Below, piece after piece: positions 26,290 to 34,917 of a DNA stretch of 64,000 nucleotides (positions are counted from its first letter, which is position 1; every line of letters starts with the position of its first letter). Below the pieces are notes generated by a model. That model saw only the letters and a list, made by a program, of their open reading frames with translations. It searched no databases and had not been told where the DNA came from. The stretch covers positions 1 through 64,000 of the forward strand of contig NZ_BSRG01000001.1 of the NCBI RefSeq assembly GCF_040363165.1. Direction: 5' to 3'. The DNA comes from Thermus sp. LT1-2-5 (GTDB lineage: Bacteria; Deinococcota; Deinococci; Deinococcales; Thermaceae). A program made the position numbers and the translations under genes.

Positions 26290-27114
26290 GACGCCTTCCA
26301 GCACGTTTTCTGCGGGAGGGGGGCGGTCCTCCCGCACCACCATCACCTCCTCCGCCCGCACCCCGAGCCAAGCCTCGGTTCCCGGCCTGGCCCAGGGGGG
26401 GAGGGGAAGCCTTAGGAAGACCCCCTCCACCACCACCCCTTCCGCCACCACCCGTGCGGGGAAAAGGTTTTGGTAGCCAAGGAGCCGCGCCACCTCCACG
26501 CTGGCCGGGGCGGCCAAGACCCTTTCCGGGGGGCCTTCCTGGAGCACCCGCCCTCGCCCCAGCACCACCAGCCAGTCCGCCATCCCCGCCAAGGCCGGGT
26601 CGTGGCTCACCGCCAGGGCGGGGATGCCCTCTTGGCGGATGAGGGCGATGAGCTCCGCCAATACCTGGTCCTTGGTGAGGGGGTCCAGGGCGCTTGTGGG
26701 CTCGTCCAGGAGGAGGAGCTCGGGACCGCGGGCTAAGGCCCGGGCCAGGGCCACCCGTTGCTTCTGCCCGCCGGAGAGGGCGGCTGGGCGCTTGTGGGCG
26801 TGTTCCAAAAGCCCCACCCGCTCCAAGAGGGCCAGGGCCTTGTCCTTGGCGTCCTTTCCCTTTAGGGAAAAGGCTACGTTCTCCCAGGCGGTCATGTGGG
26901 GGAAGAGGGCCAGGTCTTGGGGCAGGTAGCCGACGGGCCGCCTTTCTGGGGGAAGGCCCCCGTAGGGGGTGCCTTCTGCGGGGAGGAGGCCGGCCAGGGC
27001 CTTGAGGAGGGTGGTTTTGCCAATGCCGCTTTCCCCGAGGAGCACGGTGAAGCCTTGGATCCGAATGCGGGCTTCTAGGGCCACGGGCCGCCTTATGCGG
27101 TAGTGGATTTCCAT
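26098..27114 (-). CDS. modC: Molybdate/tungstate ABC transporter ATP-binding protein
   Basis: A 338-aa ABC ATPase. It has Walker A GESGIGKTT, Q-loop LPQDLALFP, signature LSGGQKQRVALARAL, Walker B LLLLDEP and H-loop VSHD, then a C-terminal region (about 230-338) with MOP/TOBE-like beta structure typical of ModC/WtpC. It would power import of oxyanions through ModB. ATG 27114 is preferred because GGAGG lies eight bases upstream; GTG 27123 is an alternative. It overlaps the modB end by 22 nt. Metal choice (Mo or W) cannot be read from the ATPase. Confidence 0.88.
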   Translation of the reverse strand: MEIHYRIRRPVALEARIRIQGFTVLLGESGIGKTTLLKALAGLLPAEGTPYGGLPPERRPVGYLPQDLALFPHMTAWENVAFSLKGKDAKDKALALLERVGLLEHAHKRPAALSGGQKQRVALARALARGPELLLLDEPTSALDPLTKDQVLAELIALIRQEGIPALAVSHDPALAGMADWLVVLGRGRVLQEGPPERVLAAPASVEVARLLGYQNLFPARVVAEGVVVEGVFLRLPLPPWARPGTEAWLGVRAEEVMVVREDRPPPAENVLEGVLESLHPQGLAYRGRFLGPLPLVLLLPRHVQERLRLKPGGRLRVALKPRYLHLMPGKAEEVREV

Positions 27115-27770
27115 GCCCGCCACCTCCTTTCCAGAAGCCGTACCAGGAGGAGGAGAAAGAGGCTAAGGAGGAGGAGGAAGGTGGAAGCCTTGGCAGCCTC
27201 GGCAAAGCGCAGGGCCTGGACCAGGTCGTAGAGGTAGATGCTCACCATCTGGGTCTTGCCGGGGATGGACCCCCCCACCATGAGCACCACCCCAAACTCC
27301 CCTAGGGTGTGGGCGAAGGCCAAAAGGGTACCGGAAAGGAGGCCGGGCCAGACCAAGGGCAGGACGATTCGGGCGAGGACCTTGGTCCGGGGCACCCCCA
27401 GGGTGCGAGCCACCTCCAGGAGGCTCCGGTCCAGGCTTAAGAAGGCTTCCCGGTAGGCGGTGAGGGCGAAGGGAAGGCTGAAGAGGACGCTGGCGAAAAG
27501 AAGCCCCTCCAGGCGAAAGGCCCAGGAAACCCCGATGAGCCTCGTCCAGAGGCCTTCCGGCCCCAAGAAGAGGAGGAGGTAAAACCCGAGGACCGTGGGG
27601 GGAAGGACGAGGGGAAGGAGGAAGACGGCCTCCAGGAGGGCTTTGCCGGGAAAGTTGTGGAAGGCCAGGAGCCAGGCCAGGGGGGTTCCCAGGAGGAGGA
27701 GGAGGCCCGCGGTCAGGGAGGCCACCAGCAGGGAAAGGCGCAAGGCGGTGAAGAACTCGGCCTCGAGCAT
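27093..27770 (-). CDS. modB: Molybdate/tungstate ABC transporter permease
   Basis: A 225-aa inner-membrane permease with five to six helices. The cytoplasmic EAA-type loop is visible as SLLEVARTLGVPRTKVLARIVLPL, which contacts ModC. AHTLGEFGVVLMVGGSIPGKTQ is characteristic of ModB/WtpB permeases. ATG 27770 follows the modA stop TAG directly, with GGAGAG as a weak ribosome site, so translation is probably coupled. Confidence 0.88.
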   Translation of the reverse strand: MLEAEFFTALRLSLLVASLTAGLLLLLGTPLAWLLAFHNFPGKALLEAVFLLPLVLPPTVLGFYLLLFLGPEGLWTRLIGVSWAFRLEGLLFASVLFSLPFALTAYREAFLSLDRSLLEVARTLGVPRTKVLARIVLPLVWPGLLSGTLLAFAHTLGEFGVVLMVGGSIPGKTQMVSIYLYDLVQALRFAEAAKASTFLLLLSLFLLLLVRLLERRWRAWKSTTA

Positions 27771-28646
27771 CTACTCTCCGGGTAACAGGAAGCCATACCG
27801 CTTCAGGATGGCCCTCCCCTCCGGGCTTCCCACAAAGCGGTGGAAGGCCAGGACCTCGGGCCGGGCGCGCCCTTTGAGAATCACGAAGGTTTGTTCCAAG
27901 TTCAGGTGGCTACCCCAGGGGGCCACCCAGTAGACCCCGGGCCCGGAAAGGCTCTCGTGAACCACCAGGGGGAGGGCCAGGATCCCGGCCCCGGTGGCGG
28001 AGAGGGCCAGTTGGGCTGTTTGGGAGATGTTTTCCCCGTACACGAATCGGAAGCTGGGCTTGCCCCGGGCCAAAGGAGTGGTATCCCAGTAGGCTTCCAC
28101 CCCCTGAGTGAGTTGCTCAAAGGGGATTTCCGCCCAGCTGAGGGCCCTAAAGGGCTTGGAGCCACCGGGCAGGACGAGGTCTTTACGCCGGATGAGGCCG
28201 TAGCGTTCCAAAAGGGTGAGGGCGGCTCGGCCGTAGGGGGCGTGGACAGGGTTGGCCACGGCAAGCTGGGTGATGCGGGGATCCTTAAGGGCCTCGGGTT
28301 TAGGTTCCAGGCCGAGCCTCCGGTGCAGCCAGATGGCCATGCGGCCTATGGCGTAGAGGCGGCGGGTACCTGGCTCTACTAGGCCCCGTTCCTCTAGAAG
28401 CTTGGGGTAAAGGCTTTCCGCAGAGAAGTAGAGATCAGCCTCGAGGCCTTGGGTGAGCTGGGTGTAAAACTTGCCCGAGGAGCCGAAGGAAAGGACAACC
28501 TTGGTACCGGGGTGTTTGGACTCGAAGGCGCGGGCTAGCTCGGTCAGAGCATAGGTCAGGTCGCTGGCCGCCACCACCTTCACCTCTTGGGCCAGGGCAG
28601 CGGTGCTCCCAAGGAAACCTAAAAAGAGCCAGATGCTTAGACGCAC
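27771..28646 (-). CDS. modA: Molybdate/tungstate ABC transporter substrate-binding protein
   Basis: A 291-aa exported type II binding protein. The signal peptide (1-19) ends in ALA before QEVKVVAASDLTYAL. FGSSGKFYTQLTQGLEADLYFSA near 50-75 is the conserved ModA stretch, whose serines ligate the oxyanion; VANPVHAPYGRAA and ATGAGILALP also fit. GTG 28646 is chosen: it sits nine bases after GGAGGTACACC and gives a proper signal peptide, whereas longer frames run through a GC-rich structured leader. First gene of modABC. The nearby aldehyde:ferredoxin oxidoreductase is a likely consumer of the metal. Confidence 0.9.
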   Translation of the reverse strand: MRLSIWLFLGFLGSTAALAQEVKVVAASDLTYALTELARAFESKHPGTKVVLSFGSSGKFYTQLTQGLEADLYFSAESLYPKLLEERGLVEPGTRRLYAIGRMAIWLHRRLGLEPKPEALKDPRITQLAVANPVHAPYGRAALTLLERYGLIRRKDLVLPGGSKPFRALSWAEIPFEQLTQGVEAYWDTTPLARGKPSFRFVYGENISQTAQLALSATGAGILALPLVVHESLSGPGVYWVAPWGSHLNLEQTFVILKGRARPEVLAFHRFVGSPEGRAILKRYGFLLPGE

Positions 28647-28752
28647 GGTGTACCTCCTTTGCCACCGCGGCAGGCGGTAGGGTTGCCCCCACCACCCCGG
28701 GGCCCAAAGGCCCGGCCCGGGAGGCCCAGGGGGTCTACCCGGGCTCGGAGGC
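28647..28752 (-). promoter_or_regulatory. Structured modABC leader, candidate Moco/Wco riboswitch
   Basis: The roughly 106-nt minus-strand leader folds readily. CGCCTCC near its 5' end can pair with the Shine-Dalgarno GGAGG, closing the structure and hiding the ribosome site. Inside are a GC hairpin with a TTTG loop and a hairpin GGGGGCAACCC whose loop is a GNRA tetraloop (GCAA). A closing stem, internal hairpins, a GNRA loop and a molybdate transporter downstream are all features of the Moco RNA motif (RF01055), but I could not align the conserved core by eye. A covariance search is needed. Confidence 0.4.
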
Positions 28753-28759
28753 GGGGAAC

Positions 28760-28765
28760 ATTCTA
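28760..28765 (-). promoter_or_regulatory. -10 element of modABC overlapping udg stop
   Basis: TAGAAT on the minus strand (28765-28760) begins with the udg stop codon TAG (28765-28763). It would start modABC transcription near 28752, just ahead of the structured leader. The alternative register TATAGA is one to two bases away. Confidence 0.5.
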
Positions 28766-29380
28766 TAGCAAGGGCTCCTGGCTCACCGCCTTGATCTGGC
28801 GGCGTTCCTTGGGGGGCAGGGCGTCCAGGGCCCGCTTCACCTCCTGGATATCCAGCCAGGTGAGGTGCTTGGGGCTTCCCGGGGCGCGGCTGGGGTTTCT
28901 GAGGAGGTAGGCGGGGTGGAACATGGGGAAGACCTTGATGCCGTGCCACTCGTACCACTTTCCCCGCACCTTAGTGATCGATACCTTTTCCCCAAGGAAA
29001 AACTCCGCCGCCACCGCTCCCAGGGGTACGAGGATCTGGGGGGCGACGAGCTCGATCTGCTTGAGAAGCCACTTATCCGTGCAAATTTTGGCCTCGTCCG
29101 GAAGGGGGGCGCGGTTTCCCGGGGGGCGGCACTTGACGATGTTGGTGATGTAGATCTCCTCCCGGCGGATGCCGGCGGCCTCGAGGATGCGGTTTAGGAG
29201 CTGCCCCGCCTTGCCCACAAAGGGACGGCCCGTCTTGTCCTCTTCTTCCCCGGGGCCTTCCCCCACGATCATGAGCTGGGCATCGGGGTTGCCCTCGCCG
29301 AAAACCACCTGGGTGCGGCCCTCCGCCAGACGGCAGGCGGCGCAGGCCTGGGCTTGGGCCCGGAGGAGTTCCAGAGTCAT
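28763..29380 (-). CDS. udg: Uracil-DNA glycosylase, family 4 (Fe-S)
   Basis: A 205-aa thermostable uracil-DNA glycosylase that removes uracil arising from cytosine deamination. Cluster cysteines C13 and C16 (CAACRL), CRPPGN and ICTDKWLL fit the four-Cys pattern of the [4Fe-4S] enzymes. Motif [17 protein letters not shown] contains the water-activating and uracil-binding residues, and HPAYLLRNP is the C-terminal catalytic motif. It closely resembles the T. thermophilus enzyme TTUDGA in length and motifs. ATG 29380 overlaps the upstream stop as ATGA. Confidence 0.95.
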   Translation of the reverse strand: MTLELLRAQAQACAACRLAEGRTQVVFGEGNPDAQLMIVGEGPGEEEDKTGRPFVGKAGQLLNRILEAAGIRREEIYITNIVKCRPPGNRAPLPDEAKICTDKWLLKQIELVAPQILVPLGAVAAEFFLGEKVSITKVRGKWYEWHGIKVFPMFHPAYLLRNPSRAPGSPKHLTWLDIQEVKRALDALPPKERRQIKAVSQEPLL

Positions 29381-29745
29381 TGCAGGGACTTACGGGCCTT
29401 GCGCGCCTCGCGCCGGATCTTGGGGTCCAGGCCGATCATGAGGAAGAAGTTTTCCAGGGCATTTTCCTGGCCCTTGATCTCGGGGTAAGCGTCCTCTGGG
29501 GTGCCGGTGACGAAGGGCAGGGACTTGTAAAGCTCCAGGGCGTACTGGACCACCGCTTCCGGCCCTTCGGCCTCCGCCACCTCCGCCAGCTTGGCGTAGA
29601 CCTCGCGGCGCGCCTCGGCGTGGCGGCGGAAGACCTCCGGGTTGGGCGTTTCCGGCGCCCGGAGGACGTCCTGCTTGGCGATGCGGCGGTAGTGCTTCAA
29701 GCCCCGAACGATCTCCTCCGTGGTCAGCGTGATCTTGAACTCCAT
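29377..29745 (-). CDS. Conserved hypothetical, helical 122-aa protein
   Basis: A charged, probably all-helical soluble protein rich in Ala, Glu and Arg, without signal peptide or membrane segment. I do not recognise a family. It is translationally coupled to udg through ATGA and has a good promoter: TATAAT on the minus strand (29792-29787) and AAAGGAGCGGGG before ATG 29745, giving a leader of about 35 nt. This contrasts with its divergent neighbour, which is leaderless. Confidence 0.75.
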   Translation of the reverse strand: MEFKITLTTEEIVRGLKHYRRIAKQDVLRAPETPNPEVFRRHAEARREVYAKLAEVAEAEGPEAVVQYALELYKSLPFVTGTPEDAYPEIKGQENALENFFLMIGLDPKIRREARKARKSLQ

Positions 29746-29814
29746 CCCCGCTCCTTTCCGGCCAAAGGCCCGACCTTCTTTGGCAGATTATAAGCCTACT
29801 CACGGGAGGGTGCG

Positions 29815-29827
29815 TATACTTGGGGGG
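29815..29827 (+). promoter_or_regulatory. -10 element for leaderless start at 29828
   Basis: TATACT (29815-29820) lies seven bases before ATG 29828. The opposing promoter of the 29745 gene has its -10 at 29792-29787, so its -35 region falls on this -10. Confidence 0.6.
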
Positions 29828-30895
29828 ATGGAGGTTTTGGGCGCGTATTGGTTGCGGCGTATTCTCGCCCGTATTGGTTCCCTTACCGTTTACGAGGGAC
29901 AGGACACCCGCACCGGCATGCCGGTGATGGTCATCCAAGGGGCGAAGGGAAACCCCCTGCAAGGAGAAGGGCTTTTGCCGCTTCTAGAGGTTCTTCCCGA
30001 AGCGTGGGTTTTGGAGTGGCCCTTGGGGGCGGTGCCCCTTTCCCAGTACCTTGGGGTGGCGGACCCGGAGCGGGCCGCCCACTGGGTCAAGGAGGTGGCG
30101 CGGCTCCTCCTCGCCCTCGAGGAAAAAGGGGTTCCCCTGGCCCCGCCCCCGGAGCTCTTCTTGGTGAAGGGCAAGCGCATCTGGCTTGGTGGGGCGGGGA
30201 TGGAGGGTTTGGCGGGAGCGCCGGAAGGGGCCCTGGTGGCCCTGGCCCAGGGGCTTTTGGGCGAGCGCTACGCCGAGTTTCCCTTGCGGGACACCCTGGA
30301 GCGGCTGGAGCGGAAAGAGGTGGGGTTGGGGGCGCTTCTAGCAGAACCGGGGCCTACCCCGCCCCCGGAGCCCCCGCCCGAGCTAGACCTCCAGGGGCGC
30401 AAGCGCCTTCCCGTGGAACCCGAAAGGGAGGAGGGCAGGGAAGAGGCCGTCCCCATGGCTGGGGGTGCGGAGGAAACGATACAAGAGCCTCCCCCGAGCC
30501 GCCCCAAGGTGATCCGCATAGAGGAGCGGGAGGAGCCTTCCTTCCCCGTGGTGGAGCCAAAAAGGCCTTCTTCCCGGCGGTGGTTTTTGCTTATCGCCCT
30601 TCTTTTGCTGGCCGCGGGGGTTGGGCTTCTTCTCTTTCGTCCCCGTGGGGGAGCGGAGGAGGCCTACGTGATGGAGTTTCGCACCGAGCCCGCCACGGAA
30701 AAGGCGGAGGTCTTTCTCCTGGAGGCCCCCCCGGGTTCCCAGCTTGCTCCGGGGCAACTCCTGTTGGTGGCCCCGGGGCGGGTGGAGTTCGACCAAAAAG
30801 GCGTCTACCGCCTGCGCATCCGGGTGCCGGGGCGCGACCCCGTGGACTACCTCCTGGAGGTCCCGGGTCCGCCCCTCACCATCAAGGTACGCTAA
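29828..30895 (+). CDS. Membrane-anchored pseudokinase
   Basis: A 355-aa protein. Residues 1-170 follow the order of a bacterial Ser/Thr kinase but with the catalytic residues replaced. LRRILARIGSLTVYEGQDTRTG aligns with the glycine loop and beta3. VMVIQGAK stands where VALK is expected. LEEKGVPLAPPPELFLVKG aligns with the HRDLKPxN loop, which it lacks, and IWLGGAG replaces the DFG. A Pro/Glu-rich linker (about 173-250), a membrane helix (252-270) and an outer domain of about 85 residues follow. It is probably a non-catalytic signalling or scaffold protein. ATG 29828 is set by the leaderless -10. Confidence 0.6.
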   Translation: MEVLGAYWLRRILARIGSLTVYEGQDTRTGMPVMVIQGAKGNPLQGEGLLPLLEVLPEAWVLEWPLGAVPLSQYLGVADPERAAHWVKEVARLLLALEEKGVPLAPPPELFLVKGKRIWLGGAGMEGLAGAPEGALVALAQGLLGERYAEFPLRDTLERLERKEVGLGALLAEPGPTPPPEPPPELDLQGRKRLPVEPEREEGREEAVPMAGGAEETIQEPPPSRPKVIRIEEREEPSFPVVEPKRPSSRRWFLLIALLLLAAGVGLLLFRPRGGAEEAYVMEFRTEPATEKAEVFLLEAPPGSQLAPGQLLLVAPGRVEFDQKGVYRLRIRVPGRDPVDYLLEVPGPPLTIKVR

Positions 30896-30899
30896 GGCC

Positions 30900-31496
30900 A
30901 TGACCGAGCGCCCAGCCCTTTTTCGTTACCATTACTTCTTCGCTGGGGAACCTGCGGGGGAAGGGCGCCTGGAGGTGCGCCCGGGGGAGGAGGGAACGCG
31001 GGCAGTTTTGACCGCCGAGCTAGCCCTTCCTCTACCCAAAACCCGCCTTCGCTGGCAGACGGAAACCGACCCAGAGGGCTTTTCCCGCTACTTCGCTGAG
31101 CGGGTGGAGGGGCGGGAGGCTAGGGTCTTCACCGTGGAGCGCCTAGAGGAGGAAGGATTGGTCTTGGTGAGCCAAGGCAAGGAAAGCCTGGCCCTACCCT
31201 ATCTGACGCCCTACCATGACCCCCTTTCCCTACTCCTTTACCTTCCTCGGCTAAGCCTTTTGCCGGGGGAGGTAGCCCGGTTTCCCCTGCCGGGGGGGCG
31301 GGCCTACGTGGAGCGGTTGGCGGACCTCGAGGCGGAGGGGCGGCTTCGCCAGCACTTCCGCCTGCGCCCGGGCCTGAGCCTGGTCCAGCTGGAGGAGGGT
31401 CTGCCCGTGCGCCTGGCCCAGCAGGTGGGGGAGCACGTGTTTGAGGCGGTGTTGGAAGGGGTGGAGGAGGTAAGGCGGCGCCGCCGCTGGGTATAG
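30900..31496 (+). CDS. Hypothetical protein, DUF3108-like pattern
   Basis: A 198-aa protein, predicted mainly beta strands. The N-terminal pattern [18 protein letters not shown] and the later strand spacing resemble DUF3108 proteins, but the usual signal peptide is missing, so the match is weak. It starts 4 nt after the pseudokinase stop. Its stop codon TAG (31494-31496) is embedded in the TATAGT -10 of hisD. Role unknown; the tight spacing suggests co-expression with the pseudokinase. Confidence 0.6.
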   Translation: MTERPALFRYHYFFAGEPAGEGRLEVRPGEEGTRAVLTAELALPLPKTRLRWQTETDPEGFSRYFAERVEGREARVFTVERLEEEGLVLVSQGKESLALPYLTPYHDPLSLLLYLPRLSLLPGEVARFPLPGGRAYVERLADLEAEGRLRQHFRLRPGLSLVQLEEGLPVRLAQQVGEHVFEAVLEGVEEVRRRRRWV

Positions 31497-31503
31497 TGGA
31501 GCC
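31492..31503 (+). promoter_or_regulatory. -10 element of hisD containing the upstream stop codon
   Basis: TATAGT (31492-31497) is six bases before ATG 31504 and contains TAG 31494-31496, the stop codon of the preceding gene. hisD can therefore be read from a leaderless mRNA inside the apparent operon. Confidence 0.65.
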
Positions 31504-32742
31504 ATGATCTACCGCGCCGAGGAGGTAAAGGAGCGCTTTGCCCGCCGGGGGCTTTCCTTTGACCCCACGGTGGAGGAGATCGTCCGGGGCATCCTCCAGG
31601 CGGTCCGGGAAGAGGGGGACGCCGCCTTGGACCGCCTGAGCCTGGACCTGGATGGCCACCCCGTGGAGGAGATCCCCAAGAGGGCCTGGCGCGAGGCCTA
31701 CGACGACCTGGACGCCGAGCTCAGGGACGCCTTGGAAACCGCTAAGGAGCGCATAGAGGCTTTCTACCGCGAGGAGGCCCGGGGAGGGTTTTTGCGGGCG
31801 GAGGAGGCCGGGGTCTTGGGCCAGCTGGTGCGGCCGCTTTCCCGGGTGGGGGTCTATGTTCCCGGGGGGAGCGCTCCCCTCCTCTCTAGCCTCCTCATGG
31901 CCGTGGTGCCCGCAAAGGTGGCGGGGGTGGCGGAGGTGATCGTGGCGAGCCCTCCCAAGGTCCACCCCGGCGTGCTGGCCGCCGCCTGGGTGGCGGGGGC
32001 GGACCGGCTTTTTGCCGTGGGCGGGGCCCAAGCCATCGCCGCCTTGGCCTACGGCACCGCCCGCATACCCCGGGTGGACAAGATCGTGGGGCCCGGAAAC
32101 GCCTACGTGGTGGCGGCCAAGCGCCAGGTCTATGGCGTGGTGGGGCTGGACGGCCTGGCCGGCCCCACGGAAACCATGATCGTGGCGGACGGCTCCGCCT
32201 CCCCCCGGCTTCTCGCCGCCGACCTGCTGGCCCAGGCGGAGCACGGGCCCGATTCCGAGCCCTGGCTCCTTTCCCCAGACCAGGCCCTTTTGGAGCGGGT
32301 GGAGGCGGAGCTTTATCGGCAACTTTCCGACCTGCCCCGGGCGGAGATCGCCCGGAAGGCCCTGGAGCGGGGGGGGCTCGTCCTCACCCGGGACCTGGAG
32401 GAGGCCTTTGCCCTGGCCAACCTCTACGCCCCCGAGCACCTCTGCCTGGCCCTGGCCGACCCCCTTCCCTGGCTTGGCAGGGTGCAGAACGCCGGCGGGG
32501 TCTTCCTGGGGGAGGGAAGCCCCGAAGCCCTAGGGGACTACATCGCTGGGCCCAGCCACGTGATGCCCACCTCGGGCACCGCCCGCTTCCAGGGGGGGCT
32601 TAGCGTGCGGGATTTCCTCAAGGTGATCCCGGTGATTGGGTTAGGGGAGAAGGTGGTGAGGGAGCTTGCCGCCAAGGGGGCAGCCCTGGCCCGGGCGGAG
32701 GGCCTCGAGGGCCACGCCCGCTCCTTGGACCTAAGGCGATGA
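31504..32742 (+). CDS. hisD: Histidinol dehydrogenase
   Basis: A 412-aa zinc- and NAD-dependent enzyme that oxidises histidinol to histidine in the last two steps of histidine biosynthesis. Signatures include [69 protein letters not shown] (zinc ligands), and YAPEHL and GPSHVMPT further on. Length is slightly short of the usual 420-435. No other his genes are nearby. It overlaps the next gene as ATGA, and a leaderless -10 lies at its start. Confidence 0.96.
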   Translation: MIYRAEEVKERFARRGLSFDPTVEEIVRGILQAVREEGDAALDRLSLDLDGHPVEEIPKRAWREAYDDLDAELRDALETAKERIEAFYREEARGGFLRAEEAGVLGQLVRPLSRVGVYVPGGSAPLLSSLLMAVVPAKVAGVAEVIVASPPKVHPGVLAAAWVAGADRLFAVGGAQAIAALAYGTARIPRVDKIVGPGNAYVVAAKRQVYGVVGLDGLAGPTETMIVADGSASPRLLAADLLAQAEHGPDSEPWLLSPDQALLERVEAELYRQLSDLPRAEIARKALERGGLVLTRDLEEAFALANLYAPEHLCLALADPLPWLGRVQNAGGVFLGEGSPEALGDYIAGPSHVMPTSGTARFQGGLSVRDFLKVIPVIGLGEKVVRELAAKGAALARAEGLEGHARSLDLRR

Positions 32743-33536
32743 GGCTGTTTCACGAGCTCTTAGGCCCCCTAGAGCTGCCGGACCACTTCGGGCGCATCGT
32801 TAGCCTGGCCCCGAACCTCACGGACGCCCTCTTCGCCCTAGGGGTGGGGGAGAGGCTGGTGGGCCGAAGCGCTTTCTGCCACCGCCCGGCCCAGGTCCTC
32901 TCCCTGCCCGTGGTGGCCTCCTACACCAAGACCCGGCTTGAGCTTCTCCGCAGCCTAAACCCCGACCTGGTCCTCCTCTCCACCGGGGTGCAGCGGGAGC
33001 AGGCCCTAAAGCTCAAGGAAGCGGGATTTCCCGTCTACGCCGTGCCCTTGCCCACAAGCCCGTACGGCATCCTGGAGAACCTTTCCACCTTGGGCCACCT
33101 CTTGGACCTGGAGGAGAAGGCGGTGGCCCTGGCCCACGAGCTGGCGGGCCGCTACGCCGCCCTCAAGGGGCGGTTTCGCCTTAGGGTCTACTTTGAGATG
33201 GACCTGGGCGGGCCCATCACCGTGGGGCGGGGGAGCTACATCGCCCAAGCGCTTTTGCACCTGGGCTTGGAGCCCATCTTCCTGGACGTCCCCCAGGCCT
33301 ACTTCGCCCCCGACCTGGAGGAGGTTTGGCGGCGCAAGCCCGACCTCTTTCTCTACGAGCCCAAGCCCTGGGGCAGGAACCCCCTGGAAAAGGCCCGGGC
33401 CCTGGCGCGGGAGCGGGGGTGGGACCTCCCTGTGGTGGCCACGGACGGGGATGAGCTCGCCCACTACGGGCCCATGTTCTTCGGCTTCCTGGAGAAGCTG
33501 GCGGCGCGGGTAGCGGAAACCTTAGCGGAGGCTTAA
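32739..33536 (+). CDS. BtuF-like helical-backbone metal/cofactor-binding protein without signal peptide
   Basis: A 265-aa protein with the TroA/BtuF (periplasmic binding protein class III) pattern: [45 protein letters not shown], and a C-terminal lobe ending near [13 protein letters not shown]. Members normally bind cobalamin or ferric siderophores outside the membrane, but this one begins MRLFHELLG with no signal peptide or lipobox, so it is probably cytoplasmic. It is translationally coupled to hisD (ATGA). The ligand is unknown. Confidence 0.75.
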   Translation: MRLFHELLGPLELPDHFGRIVSLAPNLTDALFALGVGERLVGRSAFCHRPAQVLSLPVVASYTKTRLELLRSLNPDLVLLSTGVQREQALKLKEAGFPVYAVPLPTSPYGILENLSTLGHLLDLEEKAVALAHELAGRYAALKGRFRLRVYFEMDLGGPITVGRGSYIAQALLHLGLEPIFLDVPQAYFAPDLEEVWRRKPDLFLYEPKPWGRNPLEKARALARERGWDLPVVATDGDELAHYGPMFFGFLEKLAARVAETLAEA

Positions 33537-33558
33537 GGCTTTAGCCCGGGGCGGGCGG

Positions 33559-33571
33559 TATAGTGGGGCCG
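33559..33571 (+). promoter_or_regulatory. -10 element for leaderless start at 33572
   Basis: TATAGT (33559-33564) lies seven bases before ATG 33572, which gives the subtilase its natural signal-peptide start. The in-frame GTG at 33563 lies inside the hexamer and is rejected. Confidence 0.65.
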
Positions 33572-34882
33572 ATGCGGCGCTTAGCCTTTCTGCCCCTCAC
33601 CCTTGGGTTGAGCCTGCTCCTCACCGCCTGCCCCCAGACGCCGCCGCCCCCCGTCAACCCGGCGGAGTGCCCCGTGGGGCCCCTGGAGGTCCAGGGCGTG
33701 GACGAGCCTCTTAGGCTCCAAGGCCTGGGGCGGTTCGAAGGGGAGTATGTTCCTGGGGAACTCCTCGTGCTCCCCAAGGCTGGCCTCTCGGTGCAAAGCC
33801 TGAGGACCCATGGCGTGGAACCCGAGCAGGAGTTGCCGCGGGGGCTCCTCAAGGTCAAGGTCCCCCGGGGCCAGGAGAAGGCGCGGGCGGAAGCGCTTCT
33901 TCGTGCCGGAATTCAGTACGCCCAGCCCAACTATGTCTATCGTCCTTTGCGGGCGCCCAATGACCCCTACTACCCTACCTTCCAAAAGGCTTACCTAGAT
34001 GGCCTGGTGCGCCTGGAGGCCGCCTGGGAGGTGAGCACGGGAAGGGGATGCCCGCCCCTGGTCGCAGTTTTGGACACGGGGATTCTTCCCCATGCGGACT
34101 TCCAGGCCAGCAAGTATCTTCCCCCTGGGGTTCAGCTGGACGTGGCCGATGGCGACGCCGACCCCACGGATGATTCGGCCCCGGATTACAGGGGGCATGG
34201 TCTACAGGTAGCCTCCGTTTTGGGTGCCGAGACCAACAACGGCAAGGGCATGGCCGGGACCACGTGGGGAGGGTATGTGGTGCCCATCAAGGTCTTCTAC
34301 AGGAACGGAGGGGCCACGACGGAAACCGTAAACAAGGGAGTCCGGCTGGCCCGCTCCCTCGGTGCTCGGATCCTCAACCTCTCCGTGGGGGGGGATGCCT
34401 ACGATGCCCTTCTTGACGCCGAGCTGGCCCAGGCCCGCAACGAGGGCCGGGTTCTGGTGGCGGCGGCCGGGAACTATCCCAACGGCAACGGGGGGCCTGT
34501 GATGTTCCCAGCCAGCAGCGCCTCCACCCTTGCCGTCGGGGCGGTGGATGGGTTTAGGCAACGGCCCGCCTTCTCCGCCGTTGGTCCCGAGCTGGACCTG
34601 GTGGCCCCCGGGGTGGACATTCTTGTGGCAGGGTCACAATCCACCCAATACGCAAAGGGAAGCGGCACCTCCTTCGCCAGCCCCATCGTGGCCGGGGTGG
34701 TGGCCCTTTACATGAGCAAGTACGCCAGCGAACGCCATGAGTGGCCCACCCCGGACCAGGTCTACCAGTGCCTCACCGCCACCGCCGAGGACCTTGGGCC
34801 CTCGGGCCGGGATGATGAGTACGGCTTTGGCCTGGTGCGGGCGGACCGGGTGATGACGGACACCGCTTCCTGCTTCCCCTAA
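33572..34882 (+). CDS. Subtilisin-like serine protease (S8), lipoprotein
   Basis: A 436-aa exported protease. The signal peptide ends with lipobox LLTAC (C20 the lipidated residue), followed by a proline-rich spacer, an inhibitor-I9-like propeptide (about 55-125) and a thermitase-type catalytic domain from about 128. The triad is D168 (AVLDTG), H209 (YRGHG) and S367 (GTSFASP), with oxyanion-hole N301 (AAAGN). Cysteines C160, C400 and C434 could form disulfides. It is a predicted cell-surface endopeptidase, monocistronic and leaderless. The lipid anchor distinguishes it from secreted aqualysin-type enzymes. Confidence 0.9.
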   Translation: MRRLAFLPLTLGLSLLLTACPQTPPPPVNPAECPVGPLEVQGVDEPLRLQGLGRFEGEYVPGELLVLPKAGLSVQSLRTHGVEPEQELPRGLLKVKVPRGQEKARAEALLRAGIQYAQPNYVYRPLRAPNDPYYPTFQKAYLDGLVRLEAAWEVSTGRGCPPLVAVLDTGILPHADFQASKYLPPGVQLDVADGDADPTDDSAPDYRGHGLQVASVLGAETNNGKGMAGTTWGGYVVPIKVFYRNGGATTETVNKGVRLARSLGARILNLSVGGDAYDALLDAELAQARNEGRVLVAAAGNYPNGNGGPVMFPASSASTLAVGAVDGFRQRPAFSAVGPELDLVAPGVDILVAGSQSTQYAKGSGTSFASPIVAGVVALYMSKYASERHEWPTPDQVYQCLTATAEDLGPSGRDDEYGFGLVRADRVMTDTASCFP

Positions 34883-34903
34883 TCTGCCTCACCGGGTGGG
34901 GTG

Positions 34904-34917
34904 TACACTAGGCCTTT
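34904..34917 (+). promoter_or_regulatory. -10 element for leaderless start at 34918
   Basis: TACACT (34904-34909) is eight bases before GTG 34918, and no Shine-Dalgarno is present. Confidence 0.5.

Noticed and set aside
28647..28958. N-terminal extension of ModA into the udg gene
   Set aside because: GTG 28646 gives a textbook signal peptide with GGAGG upstream; the extension is proline-rich shadow of the leader and of udg.
29761..29827. N-terminal extension of the pseudokinase upstream of ATG 29828
   Set aside because: The extended frame runs through both divergent promoters and lacks a ribosome site; the kinase-like domain begins at 29828.
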